From: Physcomitrium patens
Lineage: Eukaryota > Streptophyta > Bryopsida > Funariales > Funariaceae
DNA: 64,000 nt
Assembly (NCBI RefSeq): GCF_000002425.4
Contig: NC_037257.1
Coordinates: forward strand, 7,670,533-7,734,532
Direction of reading: 5' to 3'
Positions 1-12,410 of the stretch are shown one piece after another. Both the position numbers and the translations under genes were made by a program. Within the stretch, counting starts at the first letter, position 1, and the number at the start of each line of letters is the position of its first letter. A model generated the notes under the pieces. It was given only the letters and a program-made list of their open reading frames with translations. It ran no database searches and was not told where the DNA came from.

Positions 1-686
1 TTAATTAGCTATAAATTTTTTAATATATTTAGAAAAATAACTTATTATTTGTTGTTTTATCACTATTCTTATTCACAAAGAAGTTTTAACCATGTAGAAT
101 GTTAAGAAGTAAAGATAAATAATATTTTTAGAAATAAATTAATTATAAGAAAGTTTTTAGTTTATTTTATTTAGTTACTATTTTTATATTTTATATGTTT
201 GACTTAAAAATAGAAGCTAATAAGAAAGAAATTTAAGTTTTTTTTTTTTTTTTTTTTTTTTTTTTGGAAACAAAATATATACTCACTTTTTTTCTACTTT
301 GGTCGATATAATTTCTTGAGGTGTATTAGTATAAGTTTCTACTTAAGTTTAAATTGTATATTATTTAGATTTTTATATAATTTATTTATTTATTTTAAAT
401 GGATTCTTTTTTTCACGAAAAGTTAAAAAATAAAAGAAAAAAAATTCTTTCTAGAATTTGATACAATAGTATAGCTTGCCACAAAAGACACATTATATTT
501 GGTCTATATTTTTGTAATAGATTGTTGCAATATAATATCTTAGAAAGATTAATTTCTTTCAATGTATTATAATTTGTTTTTGAACTTGCATATTGTTTAA
601 ACATAAGATGATTAGACAATCTACTAAAATTTTCTAATTTGTATATTTACTAATATTTTTACTAATATTTAATTTTTTTATAAATA

Positions 687-730
<44 letters not shown>

Positions 731-3180
731 CAAAAACTATTTCTATATTTTTCATGTATTTATTACATAATTGTTTTGTAATAAGATTTGATTAATAGAG
801 ATTTAACATTTATAAATTATCAATTACCATTATAAATACTATTTATCCATTATTTAATTTATCTCATTTTGGTTTTAATTTCTATTCCCTTAATTTTATT
901 AATAGGATTTTTAAATTTTTAAATTTTTAATAAGAATCTACAATTAATTTTATAAAATTATAATTTGTAATTTATTTTATAAATTACAAATTATTTTATA
1001 AATTATAATATTTTGGGTAAGCATATTTAAGAATTACAATATCTTCTTATGAATCATGCAAGTTATATGTCGTACTACACCTTTTTAATTCTTAATAACC
1101 AAATAAAATAACTTTAAGATATTACATATATTTATTCAACTACTTCTAATCTTTGAGTTAATTATAATAAAAAATTTAATAACCATTTCTACTTGTCTAA
1201 AAACGATATATATTTTTTTAAATCTTTATTATTTAACTATTTTAAATTCTTTTTTTGTATATAATATTTTTTAAGGCATATGATGTTTTTTTTTAATATA
1301 CCTAATGAAGCAAGTTTTAGTTGTATTCAACCTAACAAAGTTATTAATCTTTATATGTTTTTTTAAAGATGGTACTTAATTTTATACTAATTTAGTAAAG
1401 TTAGATAGTTGCAACATGATATTGATGTTTTCTTATAAAATAACATCCATTTTGGAGCTCTATCAAATTTATCCAATATTTTTGGCCCTTACTTATAAAG
1501 CAAGTTTAAATTTTTGTTGTTTGCATAAGAATATCTTAAGTGAAATGCAAGACCATAAAAAAAACTTAAATATATTAAACTTAGAAAATATAATTTTAAC
1601 AAACTAAATATATTTTTTATTTTAATATTATCTATAATATCATGAGCATTTAATTCTAATATGCTTTTAGAAAGTAATCCTACAATAAAACAAGGTGTAC
1701 AACAAAAGATAATAAGACCCAAACTTTACTAACAATCAAAGTTAGAAAATAGTCTTTAATCTATACTTTGCTAAAAAATCTTTTAGAATTATGAGACATA
1801 TGATTTTATAAATAAAATTAGGTAGTTTTTTATAAAATATATTTGTTTGTTGTTTTTGTAGTTAATAATTATCTTTATAATAATAATGATTTATATGTTC
1901 TTTATTACACTTTTCAAAATCAAATATGACTATAGTTAGATGTGTTGCTTATTTTTGTATATCTTTATTATTTTGCTCTATTGTAAATATCTTTTTAATG
2001 GCTTGCTTAGGCATTGTATTGGTTGTTGTTAGCTAAAATAGTAGGTAGAGTAAAATAAAATATTATACAAGTTTGACCTTCTATTTGTCTATATAATTTT
2101 TTTTCAAACTTCATAATTACTTTTTTGGTAATATCTCCATTAAAAGAATCTTTTATGTTATTAAAATAAACTTAGATGTCTGATATAAATATTAGAGATG
2201 CTGCATAAAAAGAAATTATTGGAATTTTGTATAAAATATACATACTTGAATTAAATAAATATAATAATAAGTAAATTAATAAAAATATGTTAAATGAAAA
2301 TATTATTTTTTCAAATTCATTAAAATAGCTTTTGAAATACAAATTGGAAAATAAGATGCAATATATGACTATGTAAATTTATCTATGAGAATGATACAAA
2401 AGAATTTAAACCAAGAAATGTATTAAATAGAATCTCACTATGATACTTTAAATAAATCCTTAAAAGATTTTCTTCTTCAAAATGCTTCTTCAAAATTTTT
2501 CTTCAAAAAAACCTTTGTAGTTGCAAAATTTAAGTTCTCAACAAAAAAATGATCGGCTTAATTATCATCGTTGTCTTGAATAAGTGGTGCCACTTTAGTT
2601 CAATTTTCTTCACATTGCCTCCCACAACCATGCTTAAGTCATTGCAATCATCCAATTATGAAGATACATGGCTCAAAAGTGAAAAATAAAACAAATATGC
2701 ATCCTTTTTGCCACACCACCAACCTCTTCATTGGATTGTGCCTCATTTCTATTTGTATTCTCATTTGCATTTGTGTTCTTATGAGATTAACCTTGCACCT
2801 CACAAAATCCAACAATTATCACCCCTCCCCTTAACAACTCCCACCTTGCACCTCATAAGGAGAAGGTTGTGACCTGATTCAATTTAGGTGTGCAATCACT
2901 ATTCTTCTCTTGTGTGAGAGCAATGCTCATTGCTACAACACTTGGTTCCAAGTGTTCACTTAACCATCAATTGATTGGACCAATGCATACTATAACCTCA
3001 ATGGACATGATTGTGCTTTGAGCTTACATTATTTTGAATATCATGCATTTGTGCATAATCTTTTGATACAATCAACATTAACTTGGTTTTGTAAACTCAA
3101 ATTATAGATAGCTTTTGTCTCCTCCTGTTTATCCCATTAGTTTGACTCCCTGATCTCTGTTTTACATAAGAGACACTACT
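1..3180. other. AT-rich intergenic spacer
   Basis: No gene is supported here. The sequence is very AT-rich with poly-T (about 238-265) and a TA microsatellite. The open frames are short, low-complexity and have no recognisable domains. Composition becomes more balanced after about 2500, towards the tRNA. Confidence 0.7.
689..724. repeat. (TA)n microsatellite
   Basis: An uninterrupted TA dinucleotide run of about 36 bases. Similar TA runs occur at 9121-9144, 11411-11444, 11691-11722, 17030-17053 and about 27692-27717. Confidence 0.95.
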
Positions 3181-3241
3181 CTTGGGCTGGCAGGAAAACC
3201 TGGGTGTCTACAAAAGAAATGCTATGTCGTGGAGAACCCTT

Positions 3242-3314
3242 TGGAGAAGACGGGCATCGATCCCGTTACCTCCTGAATGCGAATCAGGCGCTCTACCATT
3301 TGAGCTACTCCCCC
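3242..3314 (-). tRNA. tRNA-Ala (anticodon CGC)
   Basis: On the minus strand the 73 bases fold as a standard tRNA. The acceptor stem is GGGGGAG/CTTCTCC with two G-U pairs, followed by discriminator A. The D stem is GCTC/GAGC. The anticodon stem is CCTGA/TCAGG around the loop TTCGCAT, which gives anticodon CGC (reads GCG, alanine). The T stem is ACGGG/CCCGT. CCA is not encoded, as expected for a nuclear eukaryotic tRNA. There is no intron. The internal A box (TAGCTCAAATGG) and B box (GGGATCGATGCC) are present; the B box departs slightly from the usual GGTTCGANTCC. Confidence 0.93.
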
Positions 3315-3876
3315 ACATGGCCAATTCCAGGCAGGAGCCACCGCTGCACGCCAAGAGGACGGACTAACGTATTTTATAATCTTTATTAAGGAAGACTGAG
3401 TCACCTCTCCCGTAATTTTTTTGACATGATGCATGGATATTTCACTGACGGAGGTACGCCGTGTGATGGAGAGTTCCTCAAGGATGCATTGCAAATATGC
3501 TCAAATAAACCATGCACACAAACACACACATACATATATATATTTCCGTAACCAGTGTCACTGACAAGAAACTCGGCAACACCACTTGCAACTCACTCCC
3601 ATCCAGTAAAAAGAGGTCACAGTTTCTGACATGATTTACAACTGGATGAGACTAACAAAGTATGCTAAAAATCCCAGTTCCAAGTAAACATCTTGAGGTG
3701 GGCATGGAAAGATCATCAGGGCTTGCGGTGTAGAATTTGACATTACTGCACTCGTTTTGTACATTTAACAAGGTTCTCGCAAAGATAGGTTACATGATTC
3801 TGCACCAAGCGCTGCAAATATGCAATCGTATTGTACAAACAAACATGTTACAATTCTGAACAGTTGAAAATTTGAT
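3315..3876. other. Intergenic, probably 3' flank/UTR of the M41-like gene
   Basis: No coding signal. A short CA/TA-rich tract lies at 3510-3545. The stretch just below 3877 is probably the 3' UTR of the minus-strand gene, but no clear polyadenylation signal could be fixed. Confidence 0.5.
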
Positions 3877-5142
3877 CTAGATGTCTGTGGATCCACTGAG
3901 CTCGTTTTCAATCAACAAGATACACTCTCCCACAGATTTGCCGGCTAGCATAGCCGCCGCGAGCTTGGCCTGCAAGTCAAAGTGTCTTCGCAATATCGAC
4001 ACTGTGTTGAGGACAGCCCATCTCACCTGGGAATCTGCCTTCTTCTGCGTGAAGGTCAAGCCCTTCAAAACGGCGTCTAGTTGTAGAATGTCGGCGAGAC
4101 CTCCCTCTGCGATTTCGTAACGAAGGTACTCCGTAGCAACCCCAGCTAAAGCCACGCATGAGAATTTGTTGAGTGTTGTAGAAGAAAGTTTTCCGGTGGT
4201 TACCTCTTCTTGGAAATCGTAATCTACAAAGGTAGTACCAGCCTGAACGTTGAGAGCGCCATATTTACGAAAGGCGTCAAAACTGGAAAGCGTGTAGCTC
4301 TTGGGCAGAATTCCAACCAAGTACGAGATTAAGAAATGGCCTGATTCATGTTGAGCAACGCGGTCCTGGTATTTAGGGCTCAAAATCCGTCCGATGGAAT
4401 CCAAAAGAAGGGCTTCTACTCCTCCGCCATTCGCAATCTGATCTACAGTGCCCAGAAACAAAAACAGAACAGCAGCTGCAAGAAGCTGATATTGGTCTAA
4501 CCCCAGCTGCCACCACGTTACCGCGGCGCCGGCTATGGCAGCATATTGCAGGTTCCGCTTCACATTACCAAGGGTTTGGTCGGTTGGAGATAATAGCTGT
4601 GTTGCATCAATCTTGTTTAATCTTAATTCTTCCAAGCTGTAGAGACGATAGGGCACACTAGTTGCCTTACCAAAGGCAGCCAAATTGGACGCCAAGGCAA
4701 CAGCATCTCTGTCTCGATTATCTCGCAAAGCTTCATCGATCAATCTCACCAACTCCTTTTTGCTGAGTTTCCCGCTCTGCGCAGCGACCAATTCCTCCTC
4801 TAATTGCTTCTTCAGCTCCGGCGTTCTGGCCCCCTCGTCGCTCTCGCTAAGCCTTAAATTGCACACAACCCTACTTACAAATTTGACACGACTCACCTGC
4901 TTAGGACACGAGAACAGGGATGTAGAGAAACGCTGACGATACTTGAGAGAGGAGCTTGGACACTGCTGAGCAGACACTGTACACGATTTTCGATTGTAGC
5001 TTCCTGCTATTGTGCAACACACAGCAGTGCCACTGTAGATAGCTTCCACGGCCATAGCCATGGCCAATGTTTGCGCAATCTGCTTCCGGAAATCAAATGA
5101 ACCCCCTATTCTACGTGGAAATGGACTGCAAGGCTCCTTCAT
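3877..5142 (-). CDS. Plastid-type FtsH/M41-like membrane protein without AAA domain
   Basis: Single-exon frame of 421 aa. Residues 1-95 are rich in Ser/Arg/Cys with few acidic residues, like a chloroplast transit peptide. A second start, M28 (MAMAMAVE, inside a GCCATGG context), may be the real one. A coiled, charged segment (about 107-145) is followed by two hydrophobic segments (about 199-212 and 217-231) and then a peptidase M41-like region. HESGH at 265-269 matches the HExxH zinc motif of FtsH proteases, and EGGLADILQLD (346-356) resembles the stretch around the third FtsH zinc ligand (D351). There is no Walker A/B or AAA module, so it is not a complete FtsH. Plants have a family of such FtsH-like stress-regulated proteins in plastid membranes. 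Retained HExxH means proteolysis is possible but not shown. It lies divergent to the next gene. Confidence 0.88.
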   Translation of the reverse strand: MKEPCSPFPRRIGGSFDFRKQIAQTLAMAMAVEAIYSGTAVCCTIAGSYNRKSCTVSAQQCPSSSLKYRQRFSTSLFSCPKQVSRVKFVSRVVCNLRLSESDEGARTPELKKQLEEELVAAQSGKLSKKELVRLIDEALRDNRDRDAVALASNLAAFGKATSVPYRLYSLEELRLNKIDATQLLSPTDQTLGNVKRNLQYAAIAGAAVTWWQLGLDQYQLLAAAVLFLFLGTVDQIANGGGVEALLLDSIGRILSPKYQDRVAQHESGHFLISYLVGILPKSYTLSSFDAFRKYGALNVQAGTTFVDYDFQEEVTTGKLSSTTLNKFSCVALAGVATEYLRYEIAEGGLADILQLDAVLKGLTFTQKKADSQVRWAVLNTVSILRRHFDLQAKLAAAMLAGKSVGECILLIENELSGSTDI

Positions 5143-5606
5143 TATTTCCCTCTCTGCCCGTCATCACGTCGCAGCTTGTCACACCTGGCAATCGATTTCA
5201 CTCCAGATCTTCTAGTTCCCAGCTGTTGGAAATTATGCAAAAATATAAAAACTTTAAAAAAGATAAAATTGTAACGGTGCGGGTCTACTCTAGCCACAAA
5301 CAACTGGAAGATAGTGTCAAGACACCATTGGTCCATATTTCTGTAGTGAGCCACTAAGCTTAGCCACGGCTGGCGGGTCAAGGAGACGAAAGCGCTAACG
5401 AACGAGCTATCCACGTAGGTGGGATGCATCCGTCCCAATGACAGGGTTTAGGGTTTTAGATGCCACCTGCAGCCAAGTTGTGTGAGGTGAGCTAAAGGTC
5501 CCGAGCGAGGCTTTCTGAAGGCCCTTTGTTTCCCCCCTTCATGCGCAGCGTTGCTTCCACACAGTGACGACGAGTGGTCCTCTGAGTGAGCCCATTCCTG
5601 TTAGCC
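5143..5606. promoter_or_regulatory. Shared divergent promoter region
   Basis: About 460 bp separate the two divergent start codons. A short AT-rich core at about 5232-5275, containing ATATAAAAAC on the plus strand and TATATTTTTGC on the minus strand, stands out from its surroundings. It could supply a TATA element for the minus-strand gene about 100 bp from its ATG. The part next to the plus-strand gene is GC-richer and shows no TATA. Transcription starts are not determined. Confidence 0.45.
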
Positions 5607-6854
5607 ATGGCTGTGAGTATGCATTGTAGCCAGACTGCGGTGGTGGGATCTGCTGCAGTGAGGAGTGTAGAGGTGGGAGTTGTCAGGAGCGGTAGCAGAA
5701 AGGTGTGTTTCTCTCCTTTCATCAACGCTGGAGTTCGACATTCAGTGCAGAATGGAAAGAGGTTTATCGCTGGTTCGGTTTCCGCATCTTCTCACACGAA
5801 GAGGTCAGGATCTGTGAGGATGGGTTATACTGAGAGCGGTCCGACCGTGGCGATTGTGGGAGTCACAGGAGCCGTAGGTCAGGAGTTTTTGGACGTGTTG
5901 ACGGATCGGGATTTTCCTTACAGGGATATCAAGATGTTAGCCAGCAAGCGGTCTGCAGGTCAGAAGATGTCCTTCGAGGGGAAAGAGTATGTTATTGAGG
6001 AGCTTACGGAGGAGAGCTTTAAGGGCGTGGAGATTGCCCTGTTCAGTGCTGGCGGGTCGATTAGCAAGAAGTACGGCCCATTGGCTGCAGCGCAGGGAAC
6101 GATTGTCGTGGACAACAGCTCTGCGTTTCGAATGGACGAGGGCGTGCCGTTGGTTGTGCCCGAGGTGAATGCCGATGCCATGTCTCACATCAAGTTGAGT
6201 AACAAGAAGGGAGCTCTGATTGCCAACCCAAATTGCTCGACCATCATCTGTCTCATGGCTGCGACGCCCCTGCATCGGCACGCGAAGGTGAAAAGGATGG
6301 TAGTGAGCACCTACCAGGCCGCAAGTGGCGCCGGCGCTGCTGCAATGGCGGAATTAGAACTTCAGACCAAGGAAGTCCTTGAAGGAAAGGAACCCACCTG
6401 CAACATCTTCAATAGACAGTATGCATTCAACCTATTCTCTCACAACTCACCTGTCACAGGCAACGGCTACAACGAGGAGGAGATGAAGCTCGTCAAGGAG
6501 ACTCGCAAGATCTGGAGCGACAATGACGTGAAAGTCACCGCCACGTGCATTAGAGTCCCTGTGATGAGGGCTCACGCTGAGAGCATTAACCTTCAGTTCG
6601 AGACACCTTTGGACGAAGAGAAGGCTCGTGAGATTCTTTCCCAGGCTGAGGGATTAATTGTTATCGACGACCGCGCTGGTAATAACTTCCCCACGCCCCT
6701 TGAGGTTTCCAAGAAAGATGCCGTTGCAGTCGGGCGCATTAGACAAGACGTTTCACAAGAAGGAAACCATGGCCTGGATATTTTCGTCTGCGGAGATCAA
6801 ATACGCAAAGGAGCTGCTTTGAATGCCGTCCAGATTGCTGAGCTCCTTCTATGA
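5607..6854 (+). CDS. ASD: Aspartate-semialdehyde dehydrogenase, plastid precursor
   Basis: Intronless, 415 aa. I chose the ATG at 5607 in an ideal GCCATGG context; the frame is open slightly further upstream but has no earlier ATG. The enzyme makes L-aspartate-4-semialdehyde from aspartyl-4-phosphate with NADPH, the branch point to lysine, threonine and methionine. Residues 1-75 are a Ser/Arg/Val-rich region consistent with a chloroplast transit peptide. The NADP-binding loop GVTGAVG is at 85-91. SSAFR (171-175) and PNCST with the catalytic Cys210 follow, then the STYQAASGAG segment (234-243). RVPVMRAHAE (316-325) carries the expected general base His323. The C-terminal NAVQIAELLL is typical of the family. 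Length and motifs are complete and no defect is seen. Confidence 0.96.
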   Translation: MAVSMHCSQTAVVGSAAVRSVEVGVVRSGSRKVCFSPFINAGVRHSVQNGKRFIAGSVSASSHTKRSGSVRMGYTESGPTVAIVGVTGAVGQEFLDVLTDRDFPYRDIKMLASKRSAGQKMSFEGKEYVIEELTEESFKGVEIALFSAGGSISKKYGPLAAAQGTIVVDNSSAFRMDEGVPLVVPEVNADAMSHIKLSNKKGALIANPNCSTIICLMAATPLHRHAKVKRMVVSTYQAASGAGAAAMAELELQTKEVLEGKEPTCNIFNRQYAFNLFSHNSPVTGNGYNEEEMKLVKETRKIWSDNDVKVTATCIRVPVMRAHAESINLQFETPLDEEKAREILSQAEGLIVIDDRAGNNFPTPLEVSKKDAVAVGRIRQDVSQEGNHGLDIFVCGDQIRKGAALNAVQIAELLL

Positions 6855-8640
6855 TAGCATATTATGTTGAACAATTTTTCAGGGCATTCTCAAGGTACAT
6901 CTTTCTTTTTGTGAACCATTAACTAGCAATCAAATATTCTGGCATCCTGATATTGTTAAGATCTGACTGCACTATTGCGTCTGATACCGTTTAGCACTCA
7001 AGAAGGTTCTGGAGACTTTACTCTGTAGAGGATGAATTGCTTGGGAAGAGTTTGTCCCCTCAGAGCTGAGGAGCGGGGTTGCCATGGAGATGGATTAGGT
7101 TTTCATGGTTGTAAGTTTGTTTGTCTGTATGAATGAAATAGGCATCCCGAGGTATCGTGGGACTGCACATTTTGTCTTACAGAAGCCGAGTGCCAATCTG
7201 TGTGGCAGCTTCAACAATCCTCTGAGTTCTGTGAACATTAAAGCATGTGTGATGTAGAAGGTAATGCCAGTTCTTAGGTATGATTCTTGAGGTTTTTGTT
7301 AGGATGTTTGGCAGGGGACGCACTGTCCATCTATTAAATGTTATCATAAGGTTCCATTCAGCGTCTCCGATGGTCATTGACAGTATTCATGTGATCTCCC
7401 ACCTTCTTTACCTTCTTGAGCAAAATATTGACTTTTATCGTTGACAGCGAGCGGGAGAATGTGACTACTAGTTTAACTAACTTGAGTCCCGAAATTGCGA
7501 TGAAAGTTGTGTTTACTTCTCTAGGCTCTGATCTCCGTAGAAACATTCCTCGTGTAAACCTCAAAATTTCTCTCTTGACAGTAAATTCATTGAGCATGTG
7601 TCTAAATAATATCCATATTTTAGTGTCTTCAGAATGCATTGAATCAAGAATTGTATTTCAGTTAGTTCTTACGTCAATGTACGCCTTACACTTAATTTTT
7701 TTCTTGAGCATGCACTGTATGCCTCGGTGAGTTGAAACAGCTCCGTTTTCTGTAGAGTATGCAGGGCACTTCTCGTCATAAAAAGCAGACTCTCCACACG
7801 AAAGTTACCTCATCTGTGCGTATCATTTAAGGCGGTAAAGGTGCTTCCCTGAAGCCATTCCCGTATGCGAGTGTAACTTGAACGTGGATGAAGTGCATTT
7901 TGCAGCATGTAAACTCGATATCAAGTCCGGATGGCTGTGTACTGTAGTGACGTCCCAGGCGGCAATTAAGTTTACCATTTTAAGTGACACCCTAGATAGT
8001 ACTTAGTTACAATTCCCCGTGAGTGATCGGTGGAAATACTTCGACAGTCCATGTGCCCTTAGGAGTGTCTTTTACACAGCTACCACGCCATTTGAGCCGG
8101 GCTGTAACTTCTCAACATGGAGGTTGAATGTATGTGGAGCATTATAGTCTCGTACGCTGCCTTCGCCTTGTCTTCAATACTGATAATCGAAGGCAGACCT
8201 TGTGCAACTTCGCTGGAGGTGGACATTGAGGAAGCGGTTTTGGAAACGATATAGATTAGAAAGGGTGACATAGCTTGACTACAGTGCCTGAACGCAGACC
8301 TCATGATTTGAGGCAAAATCAAGGTTGGACGCGAAGGAGTTGGACATACGTAAAAGTGGTTTCTGCTTCTGAAGAAAGTCCAGAGCTACGTGGTTCTAGA
8401 CTATTACTTCTCTCCTGAGATCATGCAATGCAGTTTCATAAACATCCATTCCTGAGCAATGCTACGATTCCATGGAGTACATGAGAGCTGTAAATTTATT
8501 TAAGGCATTTCATCACCAAATGGGTGCACGCTTTTCTTCACACATTGTGATTGAAGAAGTGTACAATCCTCCCTCGTGAAATGGGACAGCAAGGGAGTAA
8601 AGGAAAGAGCAGTATTTCATTTGTTTTCGTTTAGATGACA
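6855..8640. other. Downstream flank of ASD, no gene supported
   Basis: Composition resembles the genic island rather than the AT-rich spacers, and the first few hundred bases probably include the ASD 3' UTR. The open frames (for example 7416-7730 and 8080-8322) lack recognisable domains and a consistent coding pattern, so I leave them out. An unrecognised non-coding RNA cannot be excluded. Confidence 0.5.
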
Positions 8641-9379
8641 GTTAGCGATTGTGGGAATCTGGTTGTGTTGGTTTGCTGGTTGTTTGCATTGTTGGGCAAT
8701 AGAGTTGGGTTCCAATGGTTAGAACATCATTATCCATCAAATGGCTATTTCTTGTGATATATAATTTAGAAATTCAACAATGATTGGACATTTTATTACC
8801 TAATTAATGTAGATGTCAAAGGAATTTGGACAATTTGAATTAAAAAAGCATACTACAAACAAGTAGATTTTGTAGGTTTTAGATTGCTCTTTTCAAAGTT
8901 ACCATCGACAGCTTTAAAAAGATGATAACAATAATCTCTTAATGTAATTGATAGTAATGAGTAAGGATAAATTGTTCTCAAACTTCTTATAAGTTAACAA
9001 AATTAATGTTTTTGCAAGAAATTCCTTACACTAGGTACAAAGATAATAAAAATATTTCAAGTTGACATATACTTAAGTGTTAGAAGTAATTATAATAAAT
9101 AATAAATAAATTAAAATATGTATATATATATATATATATATATAGATAAGAAGTAATAAAAAAATATTTATTTTTTTAATATATAAAAATATCATTATCT
9201 ATAATATCTATAAAAATAATTCCAAAAGAATATGACATGACTAAATAAATGATCTTATAAGAACAAAAACTTTCAATCTTTTAAAAATTAGAATCTTGAT
9301 TTGATTAAAAAAAAATTATAAGATGACTACAATATTTTCATACATAAGCATTCTAAAGTCCTAATATAGCCAATGATAC

Positions 9380-11020
9380 TTGCAACAACAATTAGAAGTA
9401 AGTGTGATGTAGGTAGGAATAACAAATATAGCAAGTGAAAGTTATATTTGTCATTAAATTTTTTGCTTGAAGGGTAATAGATGGAGATTCTACATTCTTG
9501 CAATATGAAGTTATTAGAAGCTCCATTTCTTGCCACTTATGCAACCTTTGAGGCACTTAAAGAAGGAAAATCATCTAAATAGAGAATTAAAAAGAGTGGA
9601 CTTGGTTTGCATGGTATATTGAGACATTACAATCAATTATTGCTAAGCTAAGTGGGCCTTGGAGTAAGTGACAAAGTATTTTAAAGACTACTTTCTTGAG
9701 GAATACTTGAATATTTTCATGGATTGGAAACTAATCTTAATGATTGCTATTCTATATGTGTTTCCAAATATCAAAGTAATGTATTATATTTGACATAAGC
9801 AAAAAAATGTCATCTTGAATGTAAAATCCATTTTCACAACAAATGGCCAATACAACAAGTTTACAAAGATGTGACAAATATTGTGTTATAATATGACAAA
9901 GAACAAGTATGTGACTATATGACCAATATTAAAGCATTATTGGTGCAAGATGTGTAGAAATACTTCAAAAATACATGACTAACTTAAAAGATTTTTTTGT
10001 AGGAACTTCAATCAATGACATTTTTTATTTAGGTCACATTACAATATCTTGTATTGAAAGAAGGCATGCAATAATCAAAACACAGATGAAAGGCTTAACA
10101 AGAGATCTTCTTGTTGTGAATAGGAAACTATAACTTACAATCTCTTAATTGAAATGTGCCATCACTTAAGAAGTTTTAAGACAAAAATCACATATCTTAA
10201 CTAAATAGAAAATACTTTAGAACATGTATTGTTGAAAGTGTGTTGTTTTGTATTAAATCAAGTATGGTCATTGTTCCTTCTTTATTTTATATTTTCAATT
10301 AGATTACACGATTTTAACCACTAAAATATCCTAAAAATAATTGAGTAATATCATAAATTCCAATCTCTTGATAACATGAATTGCTATAGAAATATATTGT
10401 TAAAAATCCTTGACATATCTTATATATATGTCTTTAAAAAAATCAATATAGAGAAACAAGAACTTGTAATGATAAAATTTTATCAACCTTAGTTACTATG
10501 CAAACCCATTCTTATTGTCTCCAATTCCATCAAACAAAAACAACTAGAAACAATGAATTTAAACCTATAAATTTTTTTTCAACAATATTGAAAAAACATG
10601 TAAGAATTTGCTTAGTCACCAACAAATTAATGTAAAGTGGTCAATTGCTATTATAGATTTTGACATTTTGGACAAAATCTTTGATGTGATACAAATCTCT
10701 ACATATTTACAATCCTTTAAAATGTGAATGTATAGAAATTCTTCTAAATTTGAATAAATAGATAAAATATTAATCCAAAGCATAGAAAGTGTGGAGGTTA
10801 TAACAAAGTTGCTACCTATAATTCTTATATGTGCCTTCTTTGTAGAGAGTCTTTAGCAACTATGCAACATCTAATGGATGATACTTGTATACAATATTCA
10901 GTTCCAATGAATGGTATTGGTGTGAAAAATCTAAAATGAGAAGATGATATTAGCAAAAACAATTAGGAGTAAGTGCACTATAGGTAGGAGTAATAGATAT
11001 ATCGAGTGAAAATTGTAATT
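9380..11020. repeat. Diverged direct-repeat pair bounding about 1.5 kb
   Basis: About 65-70 bp near 9380-9445 and again near 10945-11020 align without large gaps. Both share ACAATTAG(A/G)AGTAAGTG, then TAGGTAGGA(A/G)TAA, then an AGTGAAA stretch. This could be the remains of terminal repeats of an old element, but nothing between them is recognisable. Confidence 0.4.
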
Positions 11021-11407
11021 GAGAGAAAAAAATAAAAAATAAATTATACTTTAATATATAAAGAATATCAATACTACAAAGATATATGTTATAAATAGAA
11101 GGATGATGTCTTACTACTATGTTCCTTATTAAAACTATATCAAAATAATTGAGTAAAAAGAATATTATTCAAAATTTTATATTTTAGATTTTACTTTGAA
11201 GAGAAGCACAAAAATATAAGTTTTTTTTTAAAAAAAATTTACAAACCAAAAAAATAAAAAACAAATCCTAATAGTTGATATAAACATATGCAATAGAATT
11301 TACATATAAAGTTATATTAGAATATACGAAAAATTTAGAATTAAGATTGAATCTTAATAATTAATATCAAAGAAAAAAAAGAATAAACTAGTATGTATTT
11401 TAGAATG

Positions 11408-11447
<40 letters not shown>

Positions 11448-11688
11448 TAATAATAAAATAAATATTAATAGAATAAAAGAAGATAATTCAATATAAATCA
11501 TTCATTCTTATGTCACTAAGATAAATTAGATAGATAAAAATAAAAGAATATATCTTATTAATTATACTTTAACTATTTTACTTATAATTTTAAAAACTAA
11601 GTTTAGGATTTAGGATTTAGGATTTATTTAGCAATTAGGGTTTTATTTTATTTAGATGATATTTTATATAAGATTTTTTAGAAGAATG

Positions 11689-11728
<40 letters not shown>

Positions 11729-12289
11729 TAATATTACTATTTTTTATTGTTAAATATTAAGAGTTAATTATTGAGACCAATGTCTTCACTGGCTTCCTAT
11801 CTATATGTATCACTTATAAAATCCTATCAATGATTAGTTAGTAGTTAGAAGAAGCATGAAAAAGAACTTCATGACTTTTTAGTTAATTATATAGAAAATA
11901 AGATTTTTAGTGGATTTAAATTGATTTTATTATTATAAAAAATAAAAAAGATAGAAAAATATAGCATTATATGGATATTAGTATTATAGAAATATTATAG
12001 GATTTATTTAGAATTTATTGATAATTTTTTATGAATTTTTAAAGAAAATTTTAAGACTTTGGTAAAATTGAGTTTTATCACCTTGAGAGCCATTATGAAG
12101 AAATGAAGCAAGATTTGAAGGCTATACTAGGTTTCTATGCTAATTGGATATTTTTGAACACCATAGTGAAGTCAAAAATATAAAAAAGTAGTTTTACTAG
12201 TAGAAAATAGGAGGACTAGTAGCTAGTGTAGTCCTTGTGGGAAGAGAGATGCATAATTCTCATATGGATTGTAGCACCTTGGATATATG

Positions 12290-12410
12290 TAGGAAGATAA
12301 GACTAAGGCCTTAAGTCTCTTCAGACAACCAATATACACTACTTGTGAGCCTTAGTGAGGCTCGAACTCTTGATTTCATAAGCAAGTTATTCTTGAGATA
12401 GAAATTATTC
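12290..12410 (-). mobile_element. Possible tRNA-derived SINE fragment
   Basis: On the minus strand the sequence GAGTTCGAGCCTCAC resembles a Pol III B box. It is preceded by a tRNA-like AACTTGCTTATGAAATCAAG stretch. No good A box is visible, and no target duplication or tail was found. This is a weak call based on one motif and its context. Confidence 0.25.

Noticed and set aside
1416-1722. Short open frames in the first 3 kb
   Set aside because: AT-driven, Leu/Ile/Asn/Lys-rich translations with no domain similarity.
3222-3494. A 90-codon minus-strand open frame
   Set aside because: It runs through the tRNA-Ala gene on the same strand and has no other support.
5937-6281. Long antisense frames inside ASD and other genes
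   Set aside because: They are shadows of the sense coding sequence with no independent domain evidence.
8080-8322. 80-codon minus-strand open frame downstream of ASD
   Set aside because: No domain, no splice or promoter support, and length is within chance expectation.
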